Origin: Glebionis coronaria
Lineage: Eukaryota; Streptophyta; Magnoliopsida; Asterales; Asteraceae
NCBI GenBank assembly: GCA_025667525.1
Contig: CM046882.1
Coordinates: 25,695,394 to 25,759,393 of the forward strand
Length of the DNA: 64,000 nucleotides
Direction: 5' to 3'
Part shown: positions 13,568 to 26,048 of the stretch, piece after piece
Layout of the letters: every line of letters starts with the position of its first letter
Position numbering within the stretch: position 1 is the first letter of the stretch
Notes under the pieces: model-generated
Told to the model about the DNA's origin: nothing
Databases searched by the model: none
The model's input: the letters and a program-made list of their open reading frames with translations, nothing else
Position numbers and translations under genes: made by a program

Positions 13568-15895
13568 TCAGTCTAAGGGATATAGAGTTTACAACAAGAG
13601 AACAAAATTGATAGTCGAAACTATTCATGTCAGATTTGATGAATTGCAAGAAATGGCACTTGAACAAAACAGTTTAAGTCCCGATCCACAACGACAAAAG
13701 ATTTATGTGCACAACCGCACGGAACTCGGAACTCGGAACTCAAAACCACAACAATGAACCGTCAAGTTCAAAGCTGGTTCCACAAAGTGTTCCAAGAGCT
13801 GATATGACAGTGGACACGGCAATTGAAGAGTTGGAAATGTTATAAGGATCAATGTATGACAAATATTTCACGGGGGAGAAACATGTTGTATCGAAGTCTT
13901 CCGCTGTCACTCATGATAAGAATGATGATACCGATCATCATCAACAAAAGGATACAACTTCATCTACTTCAACACGGGTTGCTGCAGATTTACCTCCTCA
14001 GAATATCACATCAACAACCGATCCTACAACATCCACAACTACTGTCATTTCTCCAGAGAACACAAATCAAGCAGACCATGCATTAAATGACGAAGATGAC
14101 TTTATCAACCCATTCGGTACACCGGTACACGAAACTGGAGAGTCCTCTACTCGCCATGTTGATCCGTCAAATATGCATACGTTCTATCAACGACATCCTT
14201 CAACACATCATTGGACCCGAGATCACCCTTTGGTTCAAGTAATTGGAAACCCTTCACGGCCTGTTAGTACAAGACGACAATTAGAAACCGATGGTGATGT
14301 TTGTATGTTCGCACTCGCCGTGTGTACAACTGAACCGAAAAACATCAAAGAAGCCATGGATGATCACGCTTGGATTGAATCGATGACGGATGAACTTCAA
14401 CAATTTGAAAGACTCAAAGTCTGGGAACTTGTTGACAGACCATACGATGTAACACCATTAAATCTTCGATGGTTCTAGAAAAACAAGATGGATGAAGAAA
14501 ATACGATCATCCAGAACAAATCTAGGTTGGTGGCTAAGGGGTACGGCCAGAGAGAGGGTATTGATTTTGAGGAATCATTTTCACCAGTGGCTCGTATGGA
14601 AGCGGTCAGGATTTTCCTTGCTTATGTTGCACATAAGGGATTCATCGTTTATCAAATGGGCATGAAGACAACATTTCTTAACGGTACTTTGAAAGAAGAA
14701 GTCTATGTCAGCAACCGGAAGGATTCATCAAGCCGCATTATCCTGACAAGGTGTATCGTCTCCACAAGGCACTATATGGACTAAAGTAAGCTCCAAGGAT
14801 GTGGTACGATGAACTCTCCAAATTTCTGGTATCCAAAGGTTTCTCAAAAGGTTCCATTGATCTAACTTTGTTCATATATAAATCTGGGGATGACATTTTG
14901 CTTGTGCAGATTTACGTTGTTGACATTATTTTCTGGTCTACAAACTCAAAACTTTCAAAATGGTTTGAAAAACTAATGCACAACAAATTTGAAATGTCAA
15001 TCATGGGCGAACTAAAATTCTTTCTAGCAATTCAAGTTCACCAATCCCCACGTGGTATCTTTATTAACCAACCTAATTATTGTCAAGAGATAATCAAAAA
15101 GCGTGGTATGACCCTCATGTGACCCATTTAGGACACCATTATCCATAACATCCCTAGATGTTGACTTGGAGGAATTACCCGTAGATCAAACGAAATATCG
15201 TTGCATGATCAGGTCCCGCATGTACTTGACAGCAAGCATACCAGATCTTTCACATGCTACATGCTATTGTGCATGATATCAAGCCAAACCTACTGAAAAG
15301 CACCTAAAGGAGGTTAAACGGATCTTTCAGTACCTCAAGAATACCATTCATTTGGGACTCTGGTATCCGAAGGAAAACGGTTTCTTTCTAACGGCCTATT
15401 CAGATTCTGATCATGCAGGGTGTCTTGATACTCGAAAAAGTACTTCTGGTAGTGCACAATTTCTAGGCCAAGATAAGCTCGTGAGATGGTCTTCCAAGAA
15501 TCAGGATTGCACGTCACTTTCATCAGCCGAAGCGGAGTATGTGTCTCTATCTGCGTGTTGTGCTCAAGTTCTTTGGATGAGAACACAACTCACGAATTAT
15601 GGCTTCCACTTTGATAAAGTACCTATGTATTGTGACTCAAAGTCGGCCATAGCCATCTCCTGCTATCCGGTACAACATTCACGCACGAAGTACATTGATG
15701 TCAGATATCACTTCATAAAAGGAACAAGTTGAACGCGGTATTGTTGAACTATACTTTGTTGGAACGGATTACCAATTAGCCGACTTGTTTACGAAAGCTC
15801 TGTCGAAAGATAGGTTTGAGTACCTCGTTAGGAAAATTGGTATGAGATGTTTGACTCCAGCAGACCTGGAGATTCTGGCAAAGGTACCTACTTGA
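13568..15895 (+). pseudogene. Ty1-copia reverse transcriptase and RNase H, broken
   Basis: The frame continues the interrupted polyprotein with SKGYRVYNKRTKLIVETIHV at 13571. A linker follows, then the RT ([55 protein letters not shown]). The catalytic YVDD box reads YVVD near 14912, so one catalytic Asp is lost. RNase H follows from about 15352 with DSDHAGCLDTRKSTSG, SSAEAEYVSL and YCDSKSAIA. The final LADLFTKALS segment is in another frame and the polyprotein ends at the TGA at 15893-15895. Stops and frameshifts occur at about 13757, 14476, 14782, 15120 and 15730. RT would copy element RNA; this copy is dead. Confidence 0.92.
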
Positions 15896-16994
15896 TTCAT
15901 TTATCAAGCATGTACTTGTATATATCTATGGAAAAGAAAAATACAAAAATATAAAACATAGAAAAACAACATAAAAAATGAAAAATCTTTCAAAATACCA
16001 AAAATATTATTCTCGACATGTCTTTCAGTATCGATAATATGGACGTGCCTAGAAATGTCGCTCAATACCGACACGGGTATGTACATAGAGCTCGATGAAA
16101 GTTGTATATATTTTTCAAAACATGTCATTTATATCTTTTAATAACGGGTAGAGCAATCTATCTTGGGTTGAGCTTGTCACAAAACATTCCAAGTTTTGAG
16201 CTCAACATTATGGCTTGTAATCACTTTCAGATTGCAACCCGGATCTATATTCACGGGGGAGTGTACACTTTAGTGTCCTTACCCTCAGCAAAAGAAGAGA
16301 AATCTTCTTACACTTGAGTGGATTCGTCAAGACATTCAAAGTCTATGACCTCAAGTTTATGCTTATGAAAATCCATTTCTTCAAAAATTTGGAATTTTGA
16401 GATTTTTCCAAAAAGCGTTGAACACAATTTTTCAAGAATTTCTCAATGATTATTCAAAATATTTCAAAAATTGTGTGTTCAACAACTCCTATCCTCAAAA
16501 AGCGAAATGTGGAGCACATCCTCATAATGACAATTCAATTGGATCAAATTTTGAGGGGGAGCTTCCAAAATCAAAGTTTTAATGTTGTTGGATATATTAA
16601 GTCAAAACAATTTTTTATGTATCCAACACATTATGTGTAAGTATCATTTGGTGTTATTCGCATAAAAATCTTTGATGTTTGTGAGCACATTCTTCAAACG
16701 ACAATCTTTTATGTGTTCATGAACGTGTAGTGTTCGAGTACAATTTTTTCAAGAGTTTTTCAATGATTATTCAAAATCTTTCAAAAATTGTGTGATCAAC
16801 ACTACATAAAATGTTCCAAGAATTCATGCTAGTAAGACACATTCTTCTCTCGAAGATTTTTCAAGACTATTTTTCACAATATAATTTAATCAAATTTGGT
16901 ATCTCTAATATCAAACGATTTTATATATTAGAGATAGGGGAGAAAATGTGATCTAAAGATTCATGCACTTTAACTCTTCCCACATGTACGAAAT
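15896..16994 (+). other. Copia 3' non-coding region, possible LTR start
   Basis: No gene is supported. Purine-rich GGGGGAG runs at 16255 and 16552 and a TGTTGGATATATTAAGTC stretch at 16586 suggest a degenerate polypurine tract and LTR, but I cannot pair this LTR with another copy in the window. A and T-rich imperfect repeats (TTTTTCAAGAATTTCTCAATGA at 16430 and again near 16750) are present. Confidence 0.45.
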
Positions 16995-17240
16995 ATTAGG
17001 TGTCATTGTTTGAATATTGTAATTAGTATATTTTCCTAATTTAGATAATAATATCTGTAATGCTTATCTTGGTGATGAGCGGTAGAATAGTGGCATTGGG
17101 TTGGAACCCCATATTCTCCATGTATATGTACTCGACTCATTTCATTGGAATGAACACGAAACACATTTACCATCTTAGATATATTATTATCTAAATTAGG
17201 AAAATATACTAATTAAAATATTCAAACAATGACACCTAAT
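16995..17240. mobile_element. Fold-back (MITE-like) element with about 58-bp terminal inverted repeats
   Basis: The left arm beginning ATTAGGTGTCATTGTTTG is the near-perfect reverse complement of the right arm ending CAAACAATGACACCTAAT. The arms run through TTTCCTAATTTAGATAATAATAT and enclose about 125 bp. ACGAAA flanks it on both sides (offset by one base on the left), a possible 6-bp target duplication. There is no coding capacity. Confidence 0.75.
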
Positions 17241-18400
17241 ACGAAACACTTTCGATTATCGATGCACATGTGAAAGGGGAGCATTTCTGAAACGACAAAA
17301 CTATCAAGGTGTTAAATGTTTTTCAAACACTTTGTTAGACTTTTGAAGTGGTTTTTATGGTTACGATCAAATACCCACAACATCTTTAATACACGACGTT
17401 ATTGGTGTCAAAAGGGTGGTTAGCTTTAAGTCCTACGATCCAACCAGAATCGGAGGGATCTTCCCAGGGACGATCCAATAGACTATTAGAAGTCCTTAGG
17501 AAATATGGAGTAGAATGTGAACGTAGCTGAATGCCGACTAAGTACTGAAGCTAGCACTAGAACAATCACAACAAGGTGCTAGTAATGATGTCTTGGTAAG
17601 CATTGAAGGGTTGAAGAATGAAAAAGAAGTGTAAGGATAAAGGGTGTAAAGAAAAACGCCCTCCATACAACTTAGGCATATTCCGGGTCAGCAAATCATG
17701 AAGACAACACATCATGGACCCAGTGATGTAATGCACAACCCTTCCCAGTTACTCAGGCTTCTCTCAAAAGAAGTTTGTTTTATTGTCACGGAGAACAACA
17801 TGACTTCTATTGGCTTTCTCACTCCGAGATAGTTGATATTGAATAGGTGGCATCTGCTCCAGCCTCCGGCCACTAAAAGTGCACAAATCGAGTCTAGAGC
17901 CAAAAGATCAATCAAAACTCGTTAGGACACACGGAATGACGATAAAGAGAGTCCTACGCCATATCCTTGCAATATTGCTAGAACACTCAGAGTGATACTA
18001 CTTAATATTCACAATAATGAGTGGAAATCTTTCCAGTGCTAACATCAAACAACATTGCAGTAGGTCATTTGTAAGATTCTTTATGAATTGAACATATGTA
18101 AAACTGAAAAGCAACAGTGGTTTGATTCTGAATTGATTCAAACTCGTTTTAGGTTTCTACGCAATATTTTTATGGTCTTGCCAGAACATTCAGAGTGATA
18201 TTAATTAATATGCACAGTGACGAATGAAAATCCTTCTAGCGTCAACCTCAAATAGCGCTACGGTAAGTGACTTGCGAGATTCTTATGAATCAAGCTTGTG
18301 TCAACTAGAAAGCAACAATGGTAAGATTGTTTATGAATCAAACTTGTTCCAGGAATTTAAATTGACAACTTTAATCAAGCGGATATTTATCCAATTGATT
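17241..18400. other. Non-coding retroelement-derived DNA with a diverged direct repeat
   Basis: No gene is supported. Two diverged copies of a roughly 200-bp unit can be seen, one starting near 17980 (CACTCAGAGTGATACT) and one near 18188 (CATTCAGAGTGATATT), both followed by a segment ending near GAAAGCAACA. Confidence 0.5.
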
Positions 18401-19298
18401 CATTCTTTATGTTCGCAGTCTTGCTTTGAGACGGTCGAGTAAAGAGAACGGCTAGTACAACCGCGAAACCCTGTCAAGGAGGTTCTTAATTGAATCTACC
18501 TAATCACAGGTACGATATTTAATATCGTCTAACGGTCTTCACCGACCCGAGGTAAAATGCTACCGATTTAGGACGAATGTCAAAGCCATTCAGTTTGTAT
18601 CTATGTTTTGTCTCAAGAAGGTGGCGTTATAGTGTACTTAGCAAAGTCAAAGATTCAAAACCACATACTCATGCCCAAAGACCTATTCAACAATCAAGAA
18701 AGCAAAAGTCTTCCGCAACTCTGATGTTCAGAATATTCACTAACAATGAATGAAGGGGAATGACCTCTCTTCAAAGGGGATTGTAAGCAAGCTTTCAAGA
18801 TGGTGCATAGTGTGAGCATGTGGATGAAGACACAAGATCGCAAGATGGCAAAGACAAGTCAATGATCGTTTGAAAAATCTCAAGTTGAAAGACAAAGTCG
18901 AAAGACAATAACAAAGGCTCAAAAGATCACAGCATGAAGGAACAAGACTACTATTACACGTTCAAGGCTCATTTAAATGGCGAAGAGGAATGACCTCTCA
19001 TTGGGGGAGATTGTTAGCCTAAAAATATTAAGTCAAACAAGAATGATAGGTCATAAATTTATCATTTATCATTTATTAGAACGTTGTAATAGGTAGTAAA
19101 ATAGTCGTAACAATACGGGTTTGATGGCTAGCTTAAAATGCCTCTTTCAAGGTACTAAACATTTATTCAAGCCCGACCCAAACAATATAGTTAATTCAAA
19201 GCCCACATGTAGGCGGACTATATAAAGACCCTTCTAGCATGTTACAAGGGTTGGTGATATCATATCTTTTATTCTTTATTTCTTTTAGGCTACCCACA
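18400..19298 (+). mobile_element. 3' end of a copia-like element: non-coding tail, polypurine tract and LTR
   Basis: The stretch 18400-18730 matches 58795-59130 (TTTATGTTCGCA, AAGAGAACGG, GGTACGATAT, CGTCTTCACCGACC-like text), so it belongs to one repeat family. GACCTCTCATTGGGGGAGAT at 18992-19011 is the polypurine tract. The LTR begins TGTTAGCCTAAA at 19012 and probably ends AGGCTACCCACA near 19298. It contains a TATA box (CTATATAAAG near 19218). The 5' part of the element is missing. Confidence 0.7.
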
Positions 19299-19299
19299 A

Positions 19300-19507
19300 C
19301 GCTACTAGGCCGCGACCTAGTTTTTTCAGCCGGCGACCTAGTGCGACCTATTTGTCACAACCTGGCGACCTAGTGCGACCTAGTTCATTTTTTTTAATCA
19401 TTATTTTCTCTTTATAAATACCACATTTTCACACACAATTTTTCACACATAACTCAATATTTTCTCACACAACTCTGTTTTTTCACACACACATTCAGAA
19501 ATCAAAA
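19300..19507 (+). promoter_or_regulatory. Promoter-like leader with GCGACCTAG repeats and TATA box
   Basis: The motif GCGACCTAG or GCGACCTA occurs five times between 19312 and 19385. A TATA box, CTTTATAAATACC, lies at 19411, followed by a pyrimidine/CACA-rich stretch that looks like a 5' leader. The arrangement points at the ORF starting near 19508. Confidence 0.5.
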
Positions 19508-19903
19508 ACGGCGTGCTCATTCCCACATACCGAAGTCGAGATTAAGGCTATAATTAAGAAACAAATAATTCAACAACAACGCCGTTACGATGAGCTTACG
19601 AAGTTAGGTGATGATTTCGATGCTGCGTACGAAGAAAATACGAAATTGCGCACGGAATGTGGGAAATGCCGTGATCTCTCCCCGCAGAAGCGTCAGTTAC
19701 TCGAGACGTATTTTAGAGATCAATATGATATCGATTTCACCTTCCGGAGATCTATGTTTAGAAAGTCGATAAAATTGGAGGATAGAATTGAAGAAAAAAA
19801 TATTAAATGGTTGAATAACTTGGGTTCTTCGTCCCAATCTCAAACAACTCATATCGGTTCTTCGAGAACTGACCAATCGTATTATGTAATTTTATTTATG
19901 TAA
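19508..19903 (+). pseudogene. Unidentified 131-codon ORF whose expected ATG reads ACG
   Basis: One frame is open from 19508 to the TAA at 19901-19903. It begins ACG GCG TGC TCA in a context (AAAAACGGCG) that would be a good plant start if the C were T. The product would be Lys/Glu/Arg-rich and helical, with KKQIIQQQRRYDEL, NTKLRTECGKCRDL and QKRQLLETYFRDQYD. I do not recognise the family; it may be the N-terminal part of a transposon-encoded protein. A TTG-started version from 19646 would be 85 residues. The preceding TATA box and leader suggest it was once a gene start. Confidence 0.4.
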
Positions 19904-19905
19904 CC

Positions 19906-20651
19906 TTTTTTAAAAAAAAAAGTTACCTAATTAGCAGATTCTTAAAATAGGAAAAAAGTAAATAAAGGAAAGGATATATATTACAGTATATATATACCTG
20001 GTAAAAGGGATCCCCACGCAAATCGAAAAAGAAAAAGAAACCCTGATTAACTAAATTAAATTAAATTAAATCGAGCTTATTTGAGATTAAATCGAGCTTA
20101 TTTGAGATGACGACAACAATCGATGAAGCTGAAGATTTTATTATGTAATCATTCTTTTCTTTCTTTCAGCTTATTTGAAATCAGCTTATTTTGTTTCAGC
20201 TTATTCTGGGTTTCGTAATAAATAACTAACCCCACAAGTCTCAAATAAGCTGAAACAAACACCCCCCATAAGTATCCTATATATTTATTGAGGTTTAGGA
20301 GCTTATTTGAAATCAGCTTATTTGAAATCAGCTTATTGTTTAGGAGCTTATATTTAGTTGCCTTATTTTGTTTTGGGCTTTTGTTTTATAAGCTCACAAA
20401 ATTGGGGCTTATTTTGAAAACTTTCTGTTTATATGGAACACACGCCTCAGACCAAATAAGCTCATACGCCCACATTTAATAAGCTGAAACAATGCCTTAT
20501 TCTGGGTTTATAATATTCTGGGCTTATGTTTTATAAGCTCACAAAATAATGAGCTTATGGAACATAAGCCTAAAATCAAATAAGCCATAAGCCCACGCCG
20601 AAACAAACACCCCCCCTTAGTTTTTATGTTGTTGTGATTATTATCTGAACC
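19906..20651 (+). repeat. 5' flank of fusion gene copy 1, filled with MITE fragments
   Basis: The sequence is full of the word AGCTTATTTGA and GCTGAAACAAACACCCCCC, the ends of a Tourist-like MITE family, seen near 20235, 20290-20340 and 20560-20620. The segment 20105-20280 matches 27575-27812 upstream of copy 2 (ACAACAATCGATGAAG, TATGTAATCATT, CATAAGTATCCTATAT), so the duplication of the gene includes this flank. Confidence 0.65.
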
Positions 20652-23600
20652 ATGGCGCGCAGGATGAATATGGAGGACGAGGTGCCGGAAAAACGTCTTC
20701 TTCTGACAAAAGAAGAAGAAAATGATGAATTCAAAAGACGGAAATTATCTCCCTTTTCAGAGCTAAACGATCATGAGCTGTAAGTAACCTTTTTTTTCTT
20801 TTCTCTGTTTCATTTGGTTTTTGGCGAATCTGTTTCAGCTTATGACCTCATGTGATTTCGCCTAAGCCCCAATTTTGTGCCTTATAAGTTTATCATATCG
20901 TAATAAACTTCCCCATACCCAGCCCCGCCGGGATTGTTGTGATATCGTGATAAAGCCCACGAGTCTCGAAACAAGCCACAAAATTGGGGCTTACGCGAAA
21001 TCACACAAGGTCATAAGCTGAAACAGACACCCCTCAAAGTAAGAAGGTAGTATTTCATTTTGACCTTTAGAAACCGAAACCTAGTTTTCATCCGCCTTAC
21101 TCAAATGAGGATCATAGTAACCAAGAATAAAAGTATCATTCATTGTTAGGAACCGCTAACGCTAAATCTGCTGGTGACCTTACAAATAAAAGGAGACTGA
21201 ATAGTAATTTTGATAGCAAGCGTTTGAATCAACTAACATTCCCACTTTTTTTATAAACGCTCTAAATCAAAACACGCTTCTTCTAGTACTGATATCTTTG
21301 CCAGACATACCCTAAACTTAAATTTCAGGGCGGAGCCGGAATTTCAATTTGATATTTTCCTATTCATAAATATACTTTGATCAATACTCAAGTGCATTGC
21401 AAGTGTCATTCGACTGATCTATAGCACTAGAAACTTAAACCTAGTTAAACTTAAAACACAACAACACCGAGTTGATGACGCTTTGTACTCTCACCTTTAT
21501 CAAATTAGAATTATTGTAACCGAGAGCAAACGCTTTGTGTGAAGTTTATAAACAAACGTAACAATATCTGTTGATTCCAAGATTTCCACTTGTCCCAATA
21601 ATATTACATAAACCCGATTAATGATATAAAGTAGGAAATGTTCAAATATATATATATATATATATATATTTATGTTCGGTATCTGTCTTTTTATACACTT
21701 ATATATGTTTTAACTTGCTTATAGTTAGTTACTTGGTTTGTTTGTTTATGTTGATATATATACAGGACAGAATTATTTGGTGAAGCTCTTCGGTTTGATT
21801 TGTGTAACGCTTTTCTCAAGTATGACCATATTATTCAAAACCATAAGCTCTTTGGGACTATTCTGGTAGCAGCAACAACTAATGGTTCATCACCAGATCC
21901 GCTGAACGCTTTTTCCGAGATATTTAACCGTGAATTCAATAATCCCGTAGACGTCGATTTCCTTGGTTGGCAATATCTATACGATATGCGTTATTGTTCA
22001 CTTCCAGTCTCCTCTATATCCACCGTTCAGATTGCTGCCAAACTCTATGTTACCACTGACGAGGTAAATGACGTGGACAAGTATCCCGAAGAAGACCATC
22101 AAAGAAAAGCGCAGAATCACGACGAGGTTGTTGATGCTGATGATGATGATTTTTTAAAGGAGTTGTGTGAGTTGTGGGATAGTTATAATGATAAATATAA
22201 AACATCAAAACAACCGGGTTGTAAGTTAGAAGCTGATTGTATGCTTCAAACCAGCGGGGACGTGACATACTTAGATAAACATGAAGCGTTTCAAGTTTGC
22301 GATGGCGATGCATTTATTAACTTCTTCGACAAACCAAACGGCGGTTGGGGCCGTAAGAATATTCTAAAAGGCAGAGATGGCTCTCTAGAGCTGTGTTACG
22401 TTGCATTAAAATATGCAGTAGACGCAGATCTCGAAGTAGAACTTGTTTCACCTTCTGAGAAATTAAAAGTTACTGGAAGGGTACGGGCTTATTATGGCAA
22501 GAAATTTGACTATGAAAAATTTCCTAATGATTTCTATGTAGTTCTCTTGAAAACCAGTTCTCCTGATTTTGTTGAGCCTGGCAAAATAAACCTGATGCGA
22601 TCTATGTTGGCTGTACCAGCCCAGTTCTCCCTCATAATTGAGGCAGAATTATATGACGCCACCTCTGCGGCTGAAGTTATGTGGGACACTTATGAATTCC
22701 CTGTGCCACGTGATGGTCGCAGCTCCATTGGCTCTATTGCTGGTAAGGATTGCTCCTTAAAACTGAGAGTGAACTGGAAGCTGCCATATGAAAAAGCAAA
22801 AGTCCCTTCATCGCCTGTCTGTTCTCTGCCCCCTTTCTCCTCAAACTCATCCGTCGGTCGTCTGGTAATCTAAGCTCCATCCATAATGTCTATGTTTAAA
22901 TTGCTGGTTAAAATTTATATAAAAAAGAAAAAAAGAAATGCAATTGAATTGTGTAGTGTGTACGTGAATATTTGCTCCAAATTCGTCATGCTAACCTGAT
23001 CATATTTGTTGCTGCAAAACTAGACTGAAAGAAGAAAGTCTGGTGACCATACTACATCAAGCATGGCAGATTCTGATGTAAGTCTATTAACGTGCAACAT
23101 ACATCAACTATAGAGGAGGATCATATGATAATAGTTAAAAAGCGATTTTGTATGGTATTACAGGATGGTGATAATAGATGGAGCCTTCAAGAAGAAATTG
23201 AAAAGGTATTTAACACTTCACTGGAACGTACTTTCAATCTTAAAGAAGAAGGGTCTTGTAGTATTTTTACTTGCACCAAAGAGGACGATGGTGATTACCT
23301 ATGGTATATATGTTCTTTCTCATACTTGTGCACTGTTACTTTTCTTTGTTAATGACGAGTACTAATCCAGAATATTTTCATTTGGTAATAGCACCAGTGT
23401 CTTGCACATATGGCCTCAACTAAGGGACACCTCGTATAAAGGACCAAAACATGCTGGACTGGTAATATTTTTTTGTGAGTGGAAATTTTATGGATTTGAG
23501 TATACTGCGTAGGTTTGTTTAGTCTTTTATTTTGTTTATATATATATATAGGCCGTCAAGGATAATATTATGGGTTCTGAATATAAGGACATGATGGAAA

Positions 23601-25482
23601 GATGCGTCGTATGTGGTCCTGGTTTTGTGAAGTTTAAGTTATCTAGGACATGGATAGCTAAGGTAATTTTATTTTATTTTAAACTGTTGTAAAACACACA
23701 TTACAATGCTGCCCTTATTTCTTGTCTACTTTAATATCACGACTTTTCTGTTCCTTTTTTACAGAGTATTCAGCAGATGTTTACGGATGGTATAGACACA
23801 TGGGCACCAAAACTTTCTCTGGAAAAAGCAATCATATACTTTTCGTCACAAAATATAACGGATGAAATGCATATGAGTCATGTGACTGATGTAGGGCAAC
23901 AGGATTATATTGGAATGTGCATCAGTGTAAGTAACTTTTATACACCATAACTGATAACATCTTCCAAAAAAAGATCAAGAAATCGAATTCACTACTTATT
24001 GAGCTCAACAATCTTTTCCCTGCAGGCTGCTAAACGTGCAGGGTGGTTAACTGAGGATCATTCTAAATACCTTTTAGGTCATGTGGGATCTGGTCTTGCA
24101 CAATTTGACGATTTTATTATATTCTGGGCTCTTAGTACTAGAGTGGATAACTTGGTTGGTTTGCTTGACGAAGCTAAAGGTTGTTGTAAAGCGTTCCTTG
24201 CGGGACAAGGTATACCAAGTATATTCATTATGGCTTTCAAGTTTCAACCTGTTTGACCTGTTTCGATTTTCGTGAAATAGCCTACCTACTCTTGATCAAT
24301 TCGTTCAGGGTTTAATGTGCCGATTTAAATTGACTACATATACAATTTTTTAGCAGGCATGGCTGATGGGTGGACTGCTGAGGGTCTTGATCATGCTGCT
24401 GAAGCACTTCGATATGGTCTTGTTAAGTAAGATTTCCATGCTTTATCATAAATGTTACGACTATTGTACTGATTTATACTGAATTAAACTGTCATATACC
24501 TTACTTTTTGGTCAAGTTTTGTGCTTATTCATATTCTATGCTTGTGTTCGTAACAGGTATGCTGGTCTGAAGAACAACAGATTGGCTAATTATACATTCG
24601 ATTTTGATCAGATGTTTAATAGAGAGGTATTCTGAACGGAACACATCTTCATTGTATATCCTCGTTGATTTGAAATCTTCCAATCGATCTTGTTTCTTAT
24701 CTTCTCACATCGATTGATAAATAGGGATATACTGCGGTATATATACAGTTTACACATGCTCTAATTTGTTTAATCATGAGGGATTTTAGTGAAGAGATCA
24801 AGAAGTTGAAGGTAAGACATCACAGTAATTTTTTACTGTAAAGGTTTTAAAATTAAAGTGAATAACGTATATGAAAAGTTTAAAGAGCTGATCTTGTATA
24901 TTAAGAAGAATTCTATTGTCTGGGACAGGCTGAAGAGTTGGTATTGAAGGACGATGATGAACGTGAGTTGGGATTACATTTACTCCGGTTTACTGAGGTA
25001 AGATAATGATTGTTCAATTTTCTCTTGCGCTCTTACTGTTTCAAAATGAGTTATTAATACAAATGGAATCTTAACGGCTCATGAATTTGTAAACTTGGTT
25101 ATGTAAATTCTATTATTCCATTAAAAATCTAACTTTCTTTTTAGGTTCTTGGAGAGGTTTGCACAAGTCTTGGGTCTCATATCCTGCGTGAATACTTGTT
25201 CGTTTTATGCGTGAAGTTTAATAACTTAAACGTGGGTCAGGTATATATACTTGCATATACGTTCTTTCTCATACAATATTCATTTTAATCCCTGTTTATC
25301 TTGAACCAAAGTTGATTTTCTTAAAGTTTAAATCATATAAGTTTTGACTTTAACTTTGAAAGTTTTGGCAGGATGGCGTGTCTAGTGAGGAGACGCGCAG
25401 ATTATCGTTGTGTGAGGCAACTGAAGTGGTAGTGAGGAAATGCTTTGATCTTTTGGGCATTGTTCCTATCAGTAGTATCTGA
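20652..25482 (+). CDS. Fusion gene copy 1: DUF6598-like domain plus eroded arginyl-tRNA-synthetase-like domain, 14 exons, 816 aa
   Basis: Exons: 20652-20779, 21766-22864, 23024-23077, 23164-23303, 23392-23461, 23552-23662, 23765-23926, 24026-24209, 24357-24426, 24557-24626, 24725-24811, 24929-24997, 25145-25240, 25372-25482. All introns are GT..AG and every junction keeps frame, giving 816 residues. Residues 1-42 hold a basic cluster (FKRRKL). Residues about 50-400 resemble DUF6598 ([45 protein letters not shown]). Residues 401-427 are a linker, after which the protein resembles plant cytosolic Arg[48 protein letters not shown] and a DALR-type C-terminus ending [11 protein letters not shown]. 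An in-frame loss joins EMHMSH directly to VTDVGQQ, removing most of the catalytic fold, so aminoacylation is unlikely. The start is the first ATG, conserved in copy 2. The splice model is inferred from sequence only. Confidence 0.75.
21766..22873 (+). CDS. DUF6598-like domain of copy 1 with alternative stop if the junction intron is retained
   Basis: This single large exon carries the whole N-terminal domain. If the intron at 22865-23023 is not removed, the frame runs GTA ATC TAA and stops at 22871-22873, giving a free 411-residue protein (with exon 1). Compared with copy 2 it holds 45 extra residues around DEVVDADDDDFLKELCELWD, an acidic insertion. DUF6598 is a plant domain best known to me from cereals, often beside ribosome-inactivating domains; its function is not established. 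The match is by pattern of hydrophobic strands and conserved landmarks, not by a search. Confidence 0.6.
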
Positions 25483-26048
25483 TCTTTAATTTTACCTTTT
25501 TCTTGATGTAAAATCTGATCGTCTGTGTGAGGCGACGGCTGAAATGGTCTAGTGATTATTTGGGAAATCTAAAAGTGGAAATGTGGCAGCATGTTGCCCT
25601 TGTTCCATAATTTTTATGATGTTGGAAGCTTATGTAAAGTGTTTCATATTATACGGTTTCTGCACGAGCAACCTTTTAGCTACATATATTAACCTTGCGA
25701 CAGTTTCCATAGGACTTCCTCAGACGCCGTTAGTCCCAAAAATGTTTCTTATCGCCGGAACCCTCGTTAGTCAAAGCATCTTCAGAAATGAGAAACAAGA
25801 AAACACAATAAAGAAAAAATGAATTCACCACCAAGGCACCAAACTACGGTCTACGGTCTTTGATCCCGCAACCAAAACTCCGGTACCCAAAACAGAGTTT
25901 CATCTCAAAATCCACCTGATAATCCGGTCCTGATCCTGCAGGTATTGTTCATGATGCGTAAAATTGGTTGCGCGTGTTGTGCCAACCACCGGCGGAGCTT
26001 AGTAGAGACCCAAGAAGGGTTGTGGCCTTCCGACAATTTTGGTACTTA
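25483..26048. other. 3' flank of copy 1
   Basis: The part up to about 25620 matches the 3' flank of copy 2 (TGGCAGCATGTTGCC at 25586 and 37265), showing the downstream limit of the gene duplication. No further gene is supported; the open frame at 25583-25822 has no recognisable similarity. Confidence 0.6.
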
